Below are positions 1 through 8,286 of a DNA stretch of 57,947 bases, one piece after another; position 1 is the stretch's first letter, and each line of letters begins with the position of its first letter. Location of the stretch: assembly GCA_025356075.1 (NCBI GenBank), contig JANXUT010000006.1:1-57947 (forward strand), in the 5' to 3' direction. The stretch is from Pseudomonadota bacterium (GTDB taxonomy: Bacteria > Pseudomonadota > Gammaproteobacteria > Steroidobacterales > Steroidobacteraceae). A program made the position numbers and the translations under genes. The notes beneath the pieces are model-generated. The model was not told the DNA's origin. It was given only the letters and a program-made list of their open reading frames with translations, and did not search any database.

Positions 1-256
1 ACGTAGCACAATCACATAACATAGTCAACTATTTAGTGACTACAATATGTACCCATCTAAGTCGTCCCAACTCGCCTCAAACACAGAAAAAATAGGGATC
101 TGCTGACTACTCAGCCACTAAAATGGCGGGGGAACTTCAGACTAAGAACGGGCGACGTTGTGCGTCGCCCCGTCATCAAACTCCAGCATCAATGCGCCAT
201 ACAACGCTCAACACCGCTCGCCGGCTCGGCCAAATCGCCGTTACCCGGACGGGCTC
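1..256. other. AT-rich left edge, no gene recognised
   Basis: The first 130 bases are clearly richer in A+T than the rest of the window. One plus-strand frame stays open from base 3 to a TAG at 111-113, but it is too short to identify and could be the tail of a gene outside the window. Bases 150-170 form an eight-base-pair hairpin (arms 150-157 and 163-170). It could end transcription of the leftward GGDEF gene, although the T tract expected of a terminator is weak. Confidence 0.35.
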
Positions 257-1651
257 CTAGGCGGTGACGCAGCGGTTCCGGCCGGCGTCCTTCGCCGCGT
301 AGAGCGCACCGTCCGCACGGTCGAAGGCACTCGCGGCGGTATCGGACTCCTTGAGTTCGGTGACGCCGCACGAGGCGGTGACGACGACCGGTGCCCCCTT
401 GAAGTGGAAGCCGAGCCCGGCAATCGACTGGCGCAGCTCCTCGGCGAGCGCGAGCGCGTCACCCGCCGCGGTACCGACCAGCAGCATGCCGAACTCCTCG
501 CCGCCGTAGCGGGCGACGAGGTCGGTGGTCCGCGCCCGCGCCGCGAGGCACGTCGCGACTTCGCGCAGCACCGCATCGCCCACCCGGTGTCCGTAGGAAT
601 CATTGATTCCCTTGAAGCGGTCGATGTCCCACAGGAGCAGGGTGACCGGCGTGTGCAGGCGCTTCAGGCGCGGCAGCTCCTCGGCGAGCCGCTCGTCGAA
701 CGCCGGGCGGTTGGCGATCTTGGTGAGTGAGTCGACGCGGCTGCGCCTGCGCTCGTGCTCGAGCTTGCGGTTGAGTTCGCGGCTCTCGCGCTCGAGTTCC
801 ACGATGCGATCGCGCAGCGCCTCCGACCGCGCCGAGTGCTCGACGAAGCGCTGGCCCTCGCGCGCACGAAAGTCGCGCACCTGGCCTGCGACGCTCTCGA
901 GTCGCGAGGCCACGAGCGCGCGCAGCGACGGCAGGTCGGTCGCGCCGTGGACTTCGGTCGAGAGGGTGGTGACCTGCGTGAGCACCGTGGTGTTCAGCGA
1001 CTCGGCATCGTCGAGACGCGTGCGCCGCTCGTCGTTGAGCCCACCCAGGTAGACGGCCATCTCCTCGAGGCGCTCGGTGACCTGGGCGAGCACTGCCGCG
1101 GCCGCGCTGCGCTCGCGCGCAGCATCCTCGCCGAGCTCAGCGACCAGGTCGGCGATCCGCATCAGCACGTCGGCCAGCGCCGCTTCGCTCGCCACGGCGG
1201 TGAGCTGCTTCGTCAGCTCGCGAATCCGCTTGTCGGCCGGGTCGATGGAGGCCAGACGCTCGACGACCTTCATCGCCGCTGCGCGCACTTGGGCGAGGTT
1301 GGGCGCCGGTCGCGAAGTACCAGCAGCGGCGGGCGGCGGGCGAGTCGCCGGTATCGTCGCCGCGAGGTCGGTCATCGTCGCGGTGCCGATGCCAGAGTCG
1401 AGCGCCTTCAGCGCATCCGAAAGGGAATCGTGGCGGGCGCCAAGTTCGGTGACGTCGGCATTGCGCCGGTTCGCATCGGCCAGCTTCGCGAGCTGCGTGT
1501 CGAGCCTCGGGTCGATTCCCATCGCCGACGCGCACAGGCGGTTGACGAGCCGGCGAAGGACCTGCTCGAGCGCGCGCCAGCGGCGCTCCTCGAGCTCCAT
1601 CTCCCTGAGGGAGCTGAGGTGCTTTGCCTTCCAGTCGGTCGGTTCGGCCAC
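257..1651 (-). CDS. Diguanylate cyclase (GGDEF) with conserved helical N-terminus
   Basis: Makes c-di-GMP from two GTP. The 464-residue protein starts at a GTG. Residues 1-300 are mostly helical, with no membrane segment; the opening, rich in Trp, Lys, Glu and Arg around a WKAKHLSSLREME stretch, resembles the N-terminus of a cytosolic GGDEF family common in Gammaproteobacteria. The catalytic domain covers about 305-460. It has an intact GGEEF signature at 383-387 and an RTTD inhibitory (I-site) motif at 374-377, so product inhibition is expected. It is the last gene of a leftward run, 83 bases after the M24 peptidase gene. The input signal is unknown. Confidence 0.93.
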   Translation of the reverse strand: MAEPTDWKAKHLSSLREMELEERRWRALEQVLRRLVNRLCASAMGIDPRLDTQLAKLADANRRNADVTELGARHDSLSDALKALDSGIGTATMTDLAATIPATRPPPAAAGTSRPAPNLAQVRAAAMKVVERLASIDPADKRIRELTKQLTAVASEAALADVLMRIADLVAELGEDAARERSAAAAVLAQVTERLEEMAVYLGGLNDERRTRLDDAESLNTTVLTQVTTLSTEVHGATDLPSLRALVASRLESVAGQVRDFRAREGQRFVEHSARSEALRDRIVELERESRELNRKLEHERRRSRVDSLTKIANRPAFDERLAEELPRLKRLHTPVTLLLWDIDRFKGINDSYGHRVGDAVLREVATCLAARARTTDLVARYGGEEFGMLLVGTAAGDALALAEELRQSIAGLGFHFKGAPVVVTASCGVTELKESDTAASAFDRADGALYAAKDAGRNRCVTA

Positions 1652-1734
1652 GGACGGTCCACCAGCTCCCTGAATACCGGACTATCGGCGCCGCCGGCTG
1701 CCTCTTGAGGCCGGCCGGCGGCGTATCGCCCGAG

Positions 1735-3039
1735 CTAGGCGCGCGCGAAGGGATGTTCGAGCGACGAGCTCTGCGGCGTGAAGAGCTCCGCGCCCGATTC
1801 GGTCACGTGCATATCGTCCTCGAGGCGCACGCCGAACTCACCGCGGATGTAGACACCAGGCTCATTGCTGGTCGTCATGTTCGCGGCGAGCTTGGTCGTG
1901 TTGCCGCGCACGAGGTACGGCCACTCATGGCCGTCCATGCCCATGCCGTGCCCGAGCCGATGCGTGAAATGCCGGTAGTCGGGCCCGTAGCCGGCATCCG
2001 TGATCACCTGCCGCGCGGCGGCATCGATCGCTCCGCACTCCACGCCGGGTCGCGCGGCCGCGAGCGCGGCCGACTGGGCGTGGTGCACGGCGTCGAACAC
2101 CGCGCGCATCTTCGCCGTCGCCTTGCCGAGCACGAAGGTCCGGCTGATGTCGGAGCAGTAGCCCTCGATCGTGCAGCCGCCGTCGAACAGCACGATCGTG
2201 CCTTCGCGGATGTGCTGCGGGGCGACACTGCCGTGCGGGAATGCCGAGTATTCCCCGACCAGCACGAGGTCGGCCGCCCCCGGAAAGCCGAGGCGGTCGT
2301 GCGCCTTGCGGCTGAGCTCGCTCACGTCCCGCTCCGTCATCCCCGGAACGATCGCAAGGTAGGCGGCCTCGTAGGCAGCGAGCGTGACCTCGGCGGCGAG
2401 GCGCATCAGCGCGATTTCGGCGGGTGTCTTGATCATGCGGCAACCGGCGGTCACCGGCGTCGCGCTGACGAGGCGAGCGTTCGGGGCTACGGTCGCGATC
2501 GCATCGACGAACACGAAGCGCACCGCTTCCTCGATGCCGATCCGGCCGGCGCCGATTCCGCGATCGCGGAACCCCTCGGCCAGGCGCTGGTACGGGTTAT
2601 CGTCCTCCTGCCAGGTGCGCACGTCCGGGTGCTCGCCGTCGGGACCCCCCGCCAGCTGCTCGCGCGCGCGTCCCTCCTCGAACGCCGGGCACACGTAGAA
2701 GGGCTCACCCTTCGCCGGAATGACGGCCACGAAGAACCGCTCGCTGCCCCACCAGCGCACGGCAGTGAAGTAGTCGAGCGAGGTGCCATCGGCGAGGACG
2801 ATCGCGTCGAGTCCGGCATCCGTCATGAGCTTGCGGGCGCGCTCCTGTCGCGCGCTCCGCTCATCGCGGCTGATCGGTTTCGCTTCGTGCTTGCGCGACT
2901 TGAGGCGTGCGATCGACGGTGGCAGGTGGCCGGCGGGCTCCGTTGCCGCGGCGAGCGCCGAGACCGGAACGGCGCCGAGCGCCGCGAGACCACCGGCCGC
3001 AACGGCCCCGGATGAAAAGAAATGCCGCCGCGTAACCAT
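1735..3039 (-). CDS. Tat-exported M24 peptidase (Xaa-Pro aminopeptidase-like)
   Basis: Probable metal-dependent exopeptidase acting at N-terminal Xaa-Pro bonds. I start it at the ATG at 3039 because this puts a twin-arginine signal (TRRHFF followed by an Ala/Gly-rich hydrophobic stretch) at the very N-terminus; the longer open frame adds only a low-complexity Arg-rich leader. The pita-bread domain has all five expected ligands: Asp in LFDGG, Asp in SDISRTF, His in GHGMGMDGHE, Glu in SNEPGVY and Glu in RLEDD. The creatinase-like N-terminal domain is also present. Length is 434 residues, usual for the family. It lies between the chorismate mutase-PheC fusion and the GGDEF gene on the same strand. 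Confidence 0.9.
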   Translation of the reverse strand: MVTRRHFFSSGAVAAGGLAALGAVPVSALAAATEPAGHLPPSIARLKSRKHEAKPISRDERSARQERARKLMTDAGLDAIVLADGTSLDYFTAVRWWGSERFFVAVIPAKGEPFYVCPAFEEGRAREQLAGGPDGEHPDVRTWQEDDNPYQRLAEGFRDRGIGAGRIGIEEAVRFVFVDAIATVAPNARLVSATPVTAGCRMIKTPAEIALMRLAAEVTLAAYEAAYLAIVPGMTERDVSELSRKAHDRLGFPGAADLVLVGEYSAFPHGSVAPQHIREGTIVLFDGGCTIEGYCSDISRTFVLGKATAKMRAVFDAVHHAQSAALAAARPGVECGAIDAAARQVITDAGYGPDYRHFTHRLGHGMGMDGHEWPYLVRGNTTKLAANMTTSNEPGVYIRGEFGVRLEDDMHVTESGAELFTPQSSSLEHPFARA

Positions 3040-3125
3040 GGTGTGTCTCCAGCGTAGAGGCCGACAGCGTACATCGATTGGCGGCGTTTGGGAGGCGCCG
3101 CGCAGGCGGGCTCGCGCGCCGGCGG

Positions 3126-4448
3126 CTAGCGGGCGAGGTACTCCGACAGGAGTCGCGCGGGAGTGCCCGCGCGCAGCTGCTCGGTCAGCCACGGATCGAC
3201 GACGGCTGCCCAGCCTGCGTCTGGCGCCAGCAGCACCGCCTTGTCCGCCTGCTCGTAGGAGTCGCGCAGCAGCCGGCAGAGCTCCGGGTGGCGATGGGTC
3301 ACGAGCGCGACCTCCGTCTCATCGGTGAACATCACGTCGGCGCGCCGCGCCACGATCTCCTCGAAGACTGTGCGGTTGTCCGCGTACTCAAGGAGCCGCG
3401 CGGCGTGAAGGCGGCTGTGGGCGAAGGCCTCGTTCGTGCCACCCGGATTGAAGATCACGGTGACCGACTTTCGATCGATCGCGGCGAGGCGGTCGAGGCG
3501 GCGCGCATCTGCGCAGCGACCGATCGCCGTCTTGCCCGAGCGCAAGAGGGGCACGGAGAACGCGGCCACCGCCGCCCGCGCCGGCGTCACCGATATGCCG
3601 CCAACGGCGACGTCGAACCGGTCGGCACGCAGGTCCTGCATGAGCGCGCGCCAGCTCGTGTGCACGAAGACCGTCCGCAGTGACAGCGCCGCGCCGAGCT
3701 GGCGCGCGAGCTCGACATCCGCGCCGCTCACGCCCGCGGCGCCGGCCACGCTGAACGGCGCGTAGTCGGCCGGCGTGCCGACGCGCAGGATGCCGGCCGC
3801 CCGGGCGCGTTCGACCGACGGCGGGCTTGCGTAGCGGATGCTCGCGAGTGCCGCGAGGAGCTCGGCGCGATCGGCGTCGTTCCATCGCTCGGGCGGCAGG
3901 AAGCGCTGCGCGAGCTCGGAAGCTGATGGCGGCCCGGAGGCCACGAGCGGGGCGGCGAGGTAGAGGGCTTCGATGAGCGCTGCCGATATCCCGTCGAGCC
4001 GCGGCCGCAGCTCGCTACCGAGGTCGAGTCGCTCGCCGGCATAGGCGAAGCCACTCGAGTCCCATTGCCGGTAGAGCTGCTCCTGGACCGAACGGGCAAT
4101 CCGGATCTGCAGCATGAAGAGCCGCTCGACGGGGCCGGCTTCGAGGCCGCTGGCCCGCGCTCGCTCCCCGACGCTCTTGACGACCGCGGCCTCGCGGGCC
4201 TCGTCCGTGACCGGCAGGTGGCGTGGCCACTTCGCCGCGGCGACCGCCGGCATCAGCGCGAGGCGCTCGTCCGCGAGCGCGAACACGCGCTCGAGCAGCG
4301 TCGCGGGCCCGAGGAGCGGCTCGACGGCGGGCGCATCCGCCGCTCGCGCGAAAGTGCCGAAGAGGCCGACCAGCGCCGAGGCGAGCGCGGCCACGAGAGC
4401 CCCGGGGAGCCAGCTGCTCCGTCGCGGTCGATTCAATGCCGCCACCAC
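3126..4448 (-). CDS. Exported chorismate mutase (AroQ-gamma) - cyclohexadienyl dehydratase (PheC) fusion
   Basis: Predicted bifunctional periplasmic enzyme: chorismate to prephenate, then prephenate (or arogenate) to phenylpyruvate (or phenylalanine). The 440-residue protein starts at GTG and has a signal peptide ending near 36 (TFARA). Residues about 48-200 look like the secreted all-helical AroQ-gamma mutase: an ERL-LMP-VAAAKW opening, a DEAREAAV helix, and a long helix with QIRIARSVQ. Residues about 215-438 form a type-3 solute-binding fold (ILRVGTPADYAPFS, GISVTPARAAVAAFS, NPGGTNEAFA, FTDETEV), the fold of PheC. The gene begins 11 bases after the S9 peptidase stop. Alternative: the second half binds an amino acid without catalysis, but its pairing with a mutase favours PheC. 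Confidence 0.8.
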   Translation of the reverse strand: MVAALNRPRRSSWLPGALVAALASALVGLFGTFARAADAPAVEPLLGPATLLERVFALADERLALMPAVAAAKWPRHLPVTDEAREAAVVKSVGERARASGLEAGPVERLFMLQIRIARSVQEQLYRQWDSSGFAYAGERLDLGSELRPRLDGISAALIEALYLAAPLVASGPPSASELAQRFLPPERWNDADRAELLAALASIRYASPPSVERARAAGILRVGTPADYAPFSVAGAAGVSGADVELARQLGAALSLRTVFVHTSWRALMQDLRADRFDVAVGGISVTPARAAVAAFSVPLLRSGKTAIGRCADARRLDRLAAIDRKSVTVIFNPGGTNEAFAHSRLHAARLLEYADNRTVFEEIVARRADVMFTDETEVALVTHRHPELCRLLRDSYEQADKAVLLAPDAGWAAVVDPWLTEQLRAGTPARLLSEYLAR

Positions 4449-4459
4449 GGGCCGGCGCG

Positions 4460-6571
4460 TCAGTGTCGGAGCTTGCCGTCGAGGAACGCCGCCGTCGCCG
4501 CATAGGCCTTGAGCCAGGTCTCGTGCCGGAGGAAATCGTGGATCTCGTCCGGGAACACGAGTTCCTGGTACTCGACGCCGGCCTCGCGCAAGGCCTCACC
4601 GAGGCGCACCGATTCGGAGAAGTCGACGTTGCGGTCATCGTCGCCGTGGATGAGGAGCACCGGCGAGCGCCACTGCTTCACGGCGCTTATCGGCGAAGCC
4701 GCGAGTGCCGTCGCGCGCACCGGCTGCGTCGCGTCGAGCTCATAGAACGGGTGCCCGTCGCGCTGCGTCAGGTTCCAGTGGTGCCAGTCGTGCACCCCGT
4801 GGAGGTCGACTCCGGCCGCGAACAGGTTCGAGTTCCGCGACAGGCCGAGCGCCGTCATGTAGCCGCCGTAGCTGCCGCCCCAGAGCCCGATCCGCGACGA
4901 ATCGACGTCGGCTCTGCCGCGCAGGTAATCTGCGGCGGCGAGGAGGTCGTTGTATTCGCTCGCGCCCTCGGAGCCCTCGTGCTCGGCCTCGCGGAAGTCG
5001 AGACCGTAGCCGATCCCGGAGCGGTAGTTGAGCGCAAGCACCACGTAGCCGCGACTCGCGAGGTACTGGTTCAGGCCGTAGGCGTTGCTGTAGTAGTCCA
5101 TGTAGTGCCAGCCGACCAGCATCTGCCGCACCGGCCCGCCGTGCATGAAGATGATCGCGGGATGGCGAGCGAGCGCCGTTCCCGCCGCCGGCGTGAAAAC
5201 CTGCGCGTGGGCAGCGATGCCAGCGCGCTCCGGCAGCTGTATCGAATCCGGCACCACGAGCGCTGCCGACGGGAAGTCAGCGGGCAGCGTGTCACCGGCG
5301 AGATCGACGCTCAGATTGCCGCCCGCAAGCAGCGCCGGGCGCATCGGCAACTTTGCGTCCGAGCGAAGGAGCCCGACCGTCCTGCTGTCGCTCGCGACCA
5401 CTGGCTGGGTTTCGATCCCGCTGCCGCTGGTGAGCGCTTCGACGGTGCCGCCCGGCAGGCCGAGCCGCCACAGGTGCCGCCGGTCGATGTCACCGGAGTT
5501 GCTTGCGAATACGATCGAGCTGCCATCGGGGGCGGCGCTCGCGTACTCGATCTCGAACTTTCCGGGCGTCAGCAGGCGTGCGACCCCGCCATTGGCGGCG
5601 ACTGCGTAGAAATGGAGCCAGCCATCCGCTTCTGCCGGAAAGACGAGCTGATCGCCAGCCGCCCAGAAGAGCTGCGCATCGGAGCTGAGCGGATGGAAGA
5701 CACTGCCCGGCCCGGCAGGGGCGCGGTAAACCTCGGCAACGCGACCGTCCGCGATGCTCGCCACGCGAATTGACCACGGTGCTCCGCTGCGGTGCGGCCC
5801 GATGGCGAGCTCATCGTGTGTGGATGGGATGCGCAGGAAAGCGACGCGCGTGCTGTCCGGCGACCAGCGTGGCTCGAGGTCGTGGGCGAGGCTCGCGTCG
5901 ATCCAGCGCAGGGCCTTGCTCGCGAACGTGTACACGCCGATGAAGCTGTGATCGCCGCGGTTGCTGACGAAGGCGAGCGCAGTGCCGTCCGGGGCGAAGC
6001 GCAGCGAGTCGACTTCTCCCCGTGTCTTGAACAGTTGCGTCGCCTTGGAGTTCCGCGCCGGGGCAATCGTCCACACCTCGCCCTTGCGCAGGAACGCGAT
6101 CCGATCGCCGCCCGGCGATGACTGTGGCGCGCGGCCGTCGGTAAGCTTGAACGGTGCGCCGTCGTGCGTGCCGACCATGAAGATGTCCTGCTCGACGCCG
6201 TCGGTCAGGTGCGAGGGGTTCGGCGGCGGCTTGTCCGGCGTCTCGAAATCGCCGCCACGGACGAAAAGGAGCGCGCCGGACTTCGCCACGAACGCGAGAT
6301 CGGCGATCTCGAGTCCGTCGTCCTCGGTGTAGTTTGTCAGCCGACGCGTCTCGTAGGCCGCGCCCTTCGGTGAGGCGAGCCACACGTTGCGGCGTCCCGC
6401 GGTGTTGCTGACCCAGGCGAGCCTCCCGCCGTCCGGCGCGGCGACAAGATCCGACGGGAACGGTGCGCCAAGCACCTGCTCAATTGAGAACACTTCCGTC
6501 CAGCCTACGGCCGGCGCACCGAGCGCGATTGCCAGAAGCCCCACAGTCAGGTTGCGTGTGCTACCCATCAT
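4460..6571 (-). CDS. Secreted S9 family prolyl oligopeptidase / acylaminoacyl peptidase
   Basis: Serine peptidase that trims oligopeptides outside the cytoplasm. The ATG at 6571 is preceded by GGAG at good spacing; a second ATG follows directly and an upstream in-frame start lacks this signal. Residues 1-24 are a signal peptide. Residues about 30-420 are a beta-propeller made of TolB-like blades (APDGGRLAWVSN, APDGTALAFVSN, SPDSTRVAFLR, APDGSSIVFASN). The C-terminal alpha/beta hydrolase has the triad Ser567 in GGSYGGYM, Asp646 in HGDDDRNV and His678 in DEIHDF. Length, 703 residues, is typical. Upstream lies the PNPOx-fold gene, downstream the mutase-PheC fusion. Confidence 0.94.
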   Translation of the reverse strand: MMGSTRNLTVGLLAIALGAPAVGWTEVFSIEQVLGAPFPSDLVAAPDGGRLAWVSNTAGRRNVWLASPKGAAYETRRLTNYTEDDGLEIADLAFVAKSGALLFVRGGDFETPDKPPPNPSHLTDGVEQDIFMVGTHDGAPFKLTDGRAPQSSPGGDRIAFLRKGEVWTIAPARNSKATQLFKTRGEVDSLRFAPDGTALAFVSNRGDHSFIGVYTFASKALRWIDASLAHDLEPRWSPDSTRVAFLRIPSTHDELAIGPHRSGAPWSIRVASIADGRVAEVYRAPAGPGSVFHPLSSDAQLFWAAGDQLVFPAEADGWLHFYAVAANGGVARLLTPGKFEIEYASAAPDGSSIVFASNSGDIDRRHLWRLGLPGGTVEALTSGSGIETQPVVASDSRTVGLLRSDAKLPMRPALLAGGNLSVDLAGDTLPADFPSAALVVPDSIQLPERAGIAAHAQVFTPAAGTALARHPAIIFMHGGPVRQMLVGWHYMDYYSNAYGLNQYLASRGYVVLALNYRSGIGYGLDFREAEHEGSEGASEYNDLLAAADYLRGRADVDSSRIGLWGGSYGGYMTALGLSRNSNLFAAGVDLHGVHDWHHWNLTQRDGHPFYELDATQPVRATALAASPISAVKQWRSPVLLIHGDDDRNVDFSESVRLGEALREAGVEYQELVFPDEIHDFLRHETWLKAYAATAAFLDGKLRH

Positions 6572-6622
6572 CGTAGTTACTCCGTCCGGAAGATTGTTCG
6601 ATGTCGGCGCCCTCAAGAGGCG

Positions 6623-7342
6623 CTAGCGGCGAGTCGCGACCGTCCGCGTCGGCGCCTTGAGCGCGCGCACGTGCGACAAGCGCGGCGCCCGGTGCCGGCC
6701 CGTGTAGTCCTCGGCGATGATCGGCTCCTCCGCCCGGGTCACGAGCGGGATCACGCCTGCCCAGGTCGGCCAGCGGGCATCCGCCGGCGGGTCGTGGGGA
6801 CCGCCCTCGCGGATCTTTGCCGAGGCCTCGGAGAGCGGGATCGAGAACACCCGTGTCGCCGCCAGTTCCTTCCGCGTCGGCGGTCGCAGCGTCGCCCAGC
6901 GGCCCGGCAGCCAGTGCTCGAGAAAATGCTCAAGGGCGACGCTCTTCTGCTTGGGGTCGGTGACCTCCGCGGGCGCACCGAAGCACATGACCGAGCGATA
7001 GTTGATCGAGTGGTTGAAACCGGAGCGTGCCAGCACGAACCCCTCGATGATCGTGACGGTGACGCACACCTCGCCGCCGGCGGCGTTCGTGCCGAGCATC
7101 CGGCTCGCGGCGTTGCCATGCCAGTAGAGGTGATCGCCGTGCCGCCAGTGAAGGGTCGGGATCGCGACGGGCCGGCCGTCGATGATGTGTGCCACGTGGC
7201 AGTGCGTCGCCTTGTCGAGAATCGCGTAGATCGCCTTCGACTCGTAGACGCCGCGCTTCGCGAGGCGACGGACTCGCGTGAAGGAGCTCGGTGGGCCCTT
7301 TGGCGCCGCTCGCTTCGCCGGCTTTCGTCTGGCAGAACTCAC
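6623..7342 (-). CDS. Pyridoxamine 5'-phosphate oxidase-fold flavin/nucleotide-binding protein
   Basis: A 239-residue protein of the PNPOx-like split barrel type (the Pyridox_ox_2 kind, often called flavin-nucleotide-binding). Visible signatures are CHVAHIIDGRPVAIPTLHWRHGDHLYWHG, shown here as a continuous block near residues 40-70 with its conserved His, Pro and Trp residues, then a VCVTVT strand and a NHSINYRSVMCFG block. The open frame runs upstream, but I choose the GTG at 7342 because AGGAG stands ten bases before it and the upstream part is Arg-rich and without family likeness. The substrate is unknown; these proteins bind FMN, F420 or haem in different lineages. It lies between alaX-like and S9 genes on the same strand. 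Confidence 0.8.
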   Translation of the reverse strand: MSSARRKPAKRAAPKGPPSSFTRVRRLAKRGVYESKAIYAILDKATHCHVAHIIDGRPVAIPTLHWRHGDHLYWHGNAASRMLGTNAAGGEVCVTVTIIEGFVLARSGFNHSINYRSVMCFGAPAEVTDPKQKSVALEHFLEHWLPGRWATLRPPTRKELAATRVFSIPLSEASAKIREGGPHDPPADARWPTWAGVIPLVTRAEEPIIAEDYTGRHRAPRLSHVRALKAPTRTVATRR

Positions 7343-7425
7343 GTAGCATTCACTCCTGGGCAGGCTTGCGGCGCGAAGCTTTGCGCGCAACGGATTGTAG
7401 CGGAGTCCATGCGTGGGCCGGCCGA

Positions 7426-8139
7426 CTAAGCGCCGAGCGCGATCTCCACGCGGCGATTGCGCTTGCCCTCGCTCTTGATGCGCAGCACCCGGATCGCCCC
7501 TATTTCGCCGATGTTTCGGACGTGGGTGCCCCCGCACGGCTGCAGATCGATGCCGGGAATGCTGAGCAATCGGACGCGACCGGCGCCGCGCGGCGGCTTG
7601 ACGCTCATGGTCTTGACGAGTTCAGGCCTCGCGTCTAGCTCGGCGTCGGTTATCCACACCGTCTCCGTATCGATCCTGCGTGCGATCAGCGCGTTGGTGC
7701 CAGCCTCGATATTCGCGGCGTTCAGCAACTCCATGTCGATGTCAAAGTCGAGCCGCGCCTTGTCGAGCGCGATGTTGCCACCGGTGACCGGAGCCACGAC
7801 GACGCAGGACATCACGTGCAGCGCCGTATGCAGCCGCATGTGCGCGTAGCGGCGCTCCCAGTCAAGCTCAAGCGTCAGTGGCTCGCCGACGGCGGGCAGG
7901 ACGGCTCCCGCCGCCGGAACGTGGACGACGGCATCGAAGGCCTCGCCCTTGCGCGTGTCAGCGACCGCGACACGCTCGCCGCTGTCACGAATGAACACGC
8001 CCGTGTCGCCCGCCTGGCCGCCTCCGGTCGGATAGAAGATCGTACGGTCGAGTTCGATGCCGCGCTCGCCGACCGACACCACCCGCGCCGTGGTGGTCCT
8101 GAGGTACGCATCGTCACGAAAAAGCAGCTCGGTCGTCAT
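7426..8139 (-). CDS. AlaX-type alanyl-tRNA editing hydrolase
   Basis: Trans-acting editing enzyme that removes Ser or Gly wrongly attached to tRNA-Ala. The start at 8139 gives 237 residues, beginning right at the AlaRS-like editing fold. The conserved FYPTGGGQAGDTG segment lies at 35-47. The zinc ligands are visible as HTALH at 104-108 and Cys202/His206 in CGGTHVRNIGEIG. This is the medium-length class, without the catalytic AlaRS core. A longer frame to 8286 adds only a low-complexity leader. The gene is divergent from the S33-type hydrolase across a 147-base gap and is followed 83 bases later by the PNPOx-fold gene. Confidence 0.93.
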   Translation of the reverse strand: MTTELLFRDDAYLRTTTARVVSVGERGIELDRTIFYPTGGGQAGDTGVFIRDSGERVAVADTRKGEAFDAVVHVPAAGAVLPAVGEPLTLELDWERRYAHMRLHTALHVMSCVVVAPVTGGNIALDKARLDFDIDMELLNAANIEAGTNALIARRIDTETVWITDAELDARPELVKTMSVKPPRGAGRVRLLSIPGIDLQPCGGTHVRNIGEIGAIRVLRIKSEGKRNRRVEIALGA

Positions 8140-8286
8140 GCAAAGGTCTCGTTTGGTTGGCGCACGGGCGCATCGCAGCGCCGCAAACCGCATCGATGGC
8201 AACGACCGCCGCTGGCGCCGGTCATGCGCGCCTCGTCGTGCCGCGTGATAGGCTGAAAAAAAAGTAGCGCACTCTGGGGAATCCAA

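Noticed and set aside
1624-3015. 463-codon plus-strand frame
   Set aside because: Antisense to the M24 peptidase, which has a Tat signal and all metal ligands.
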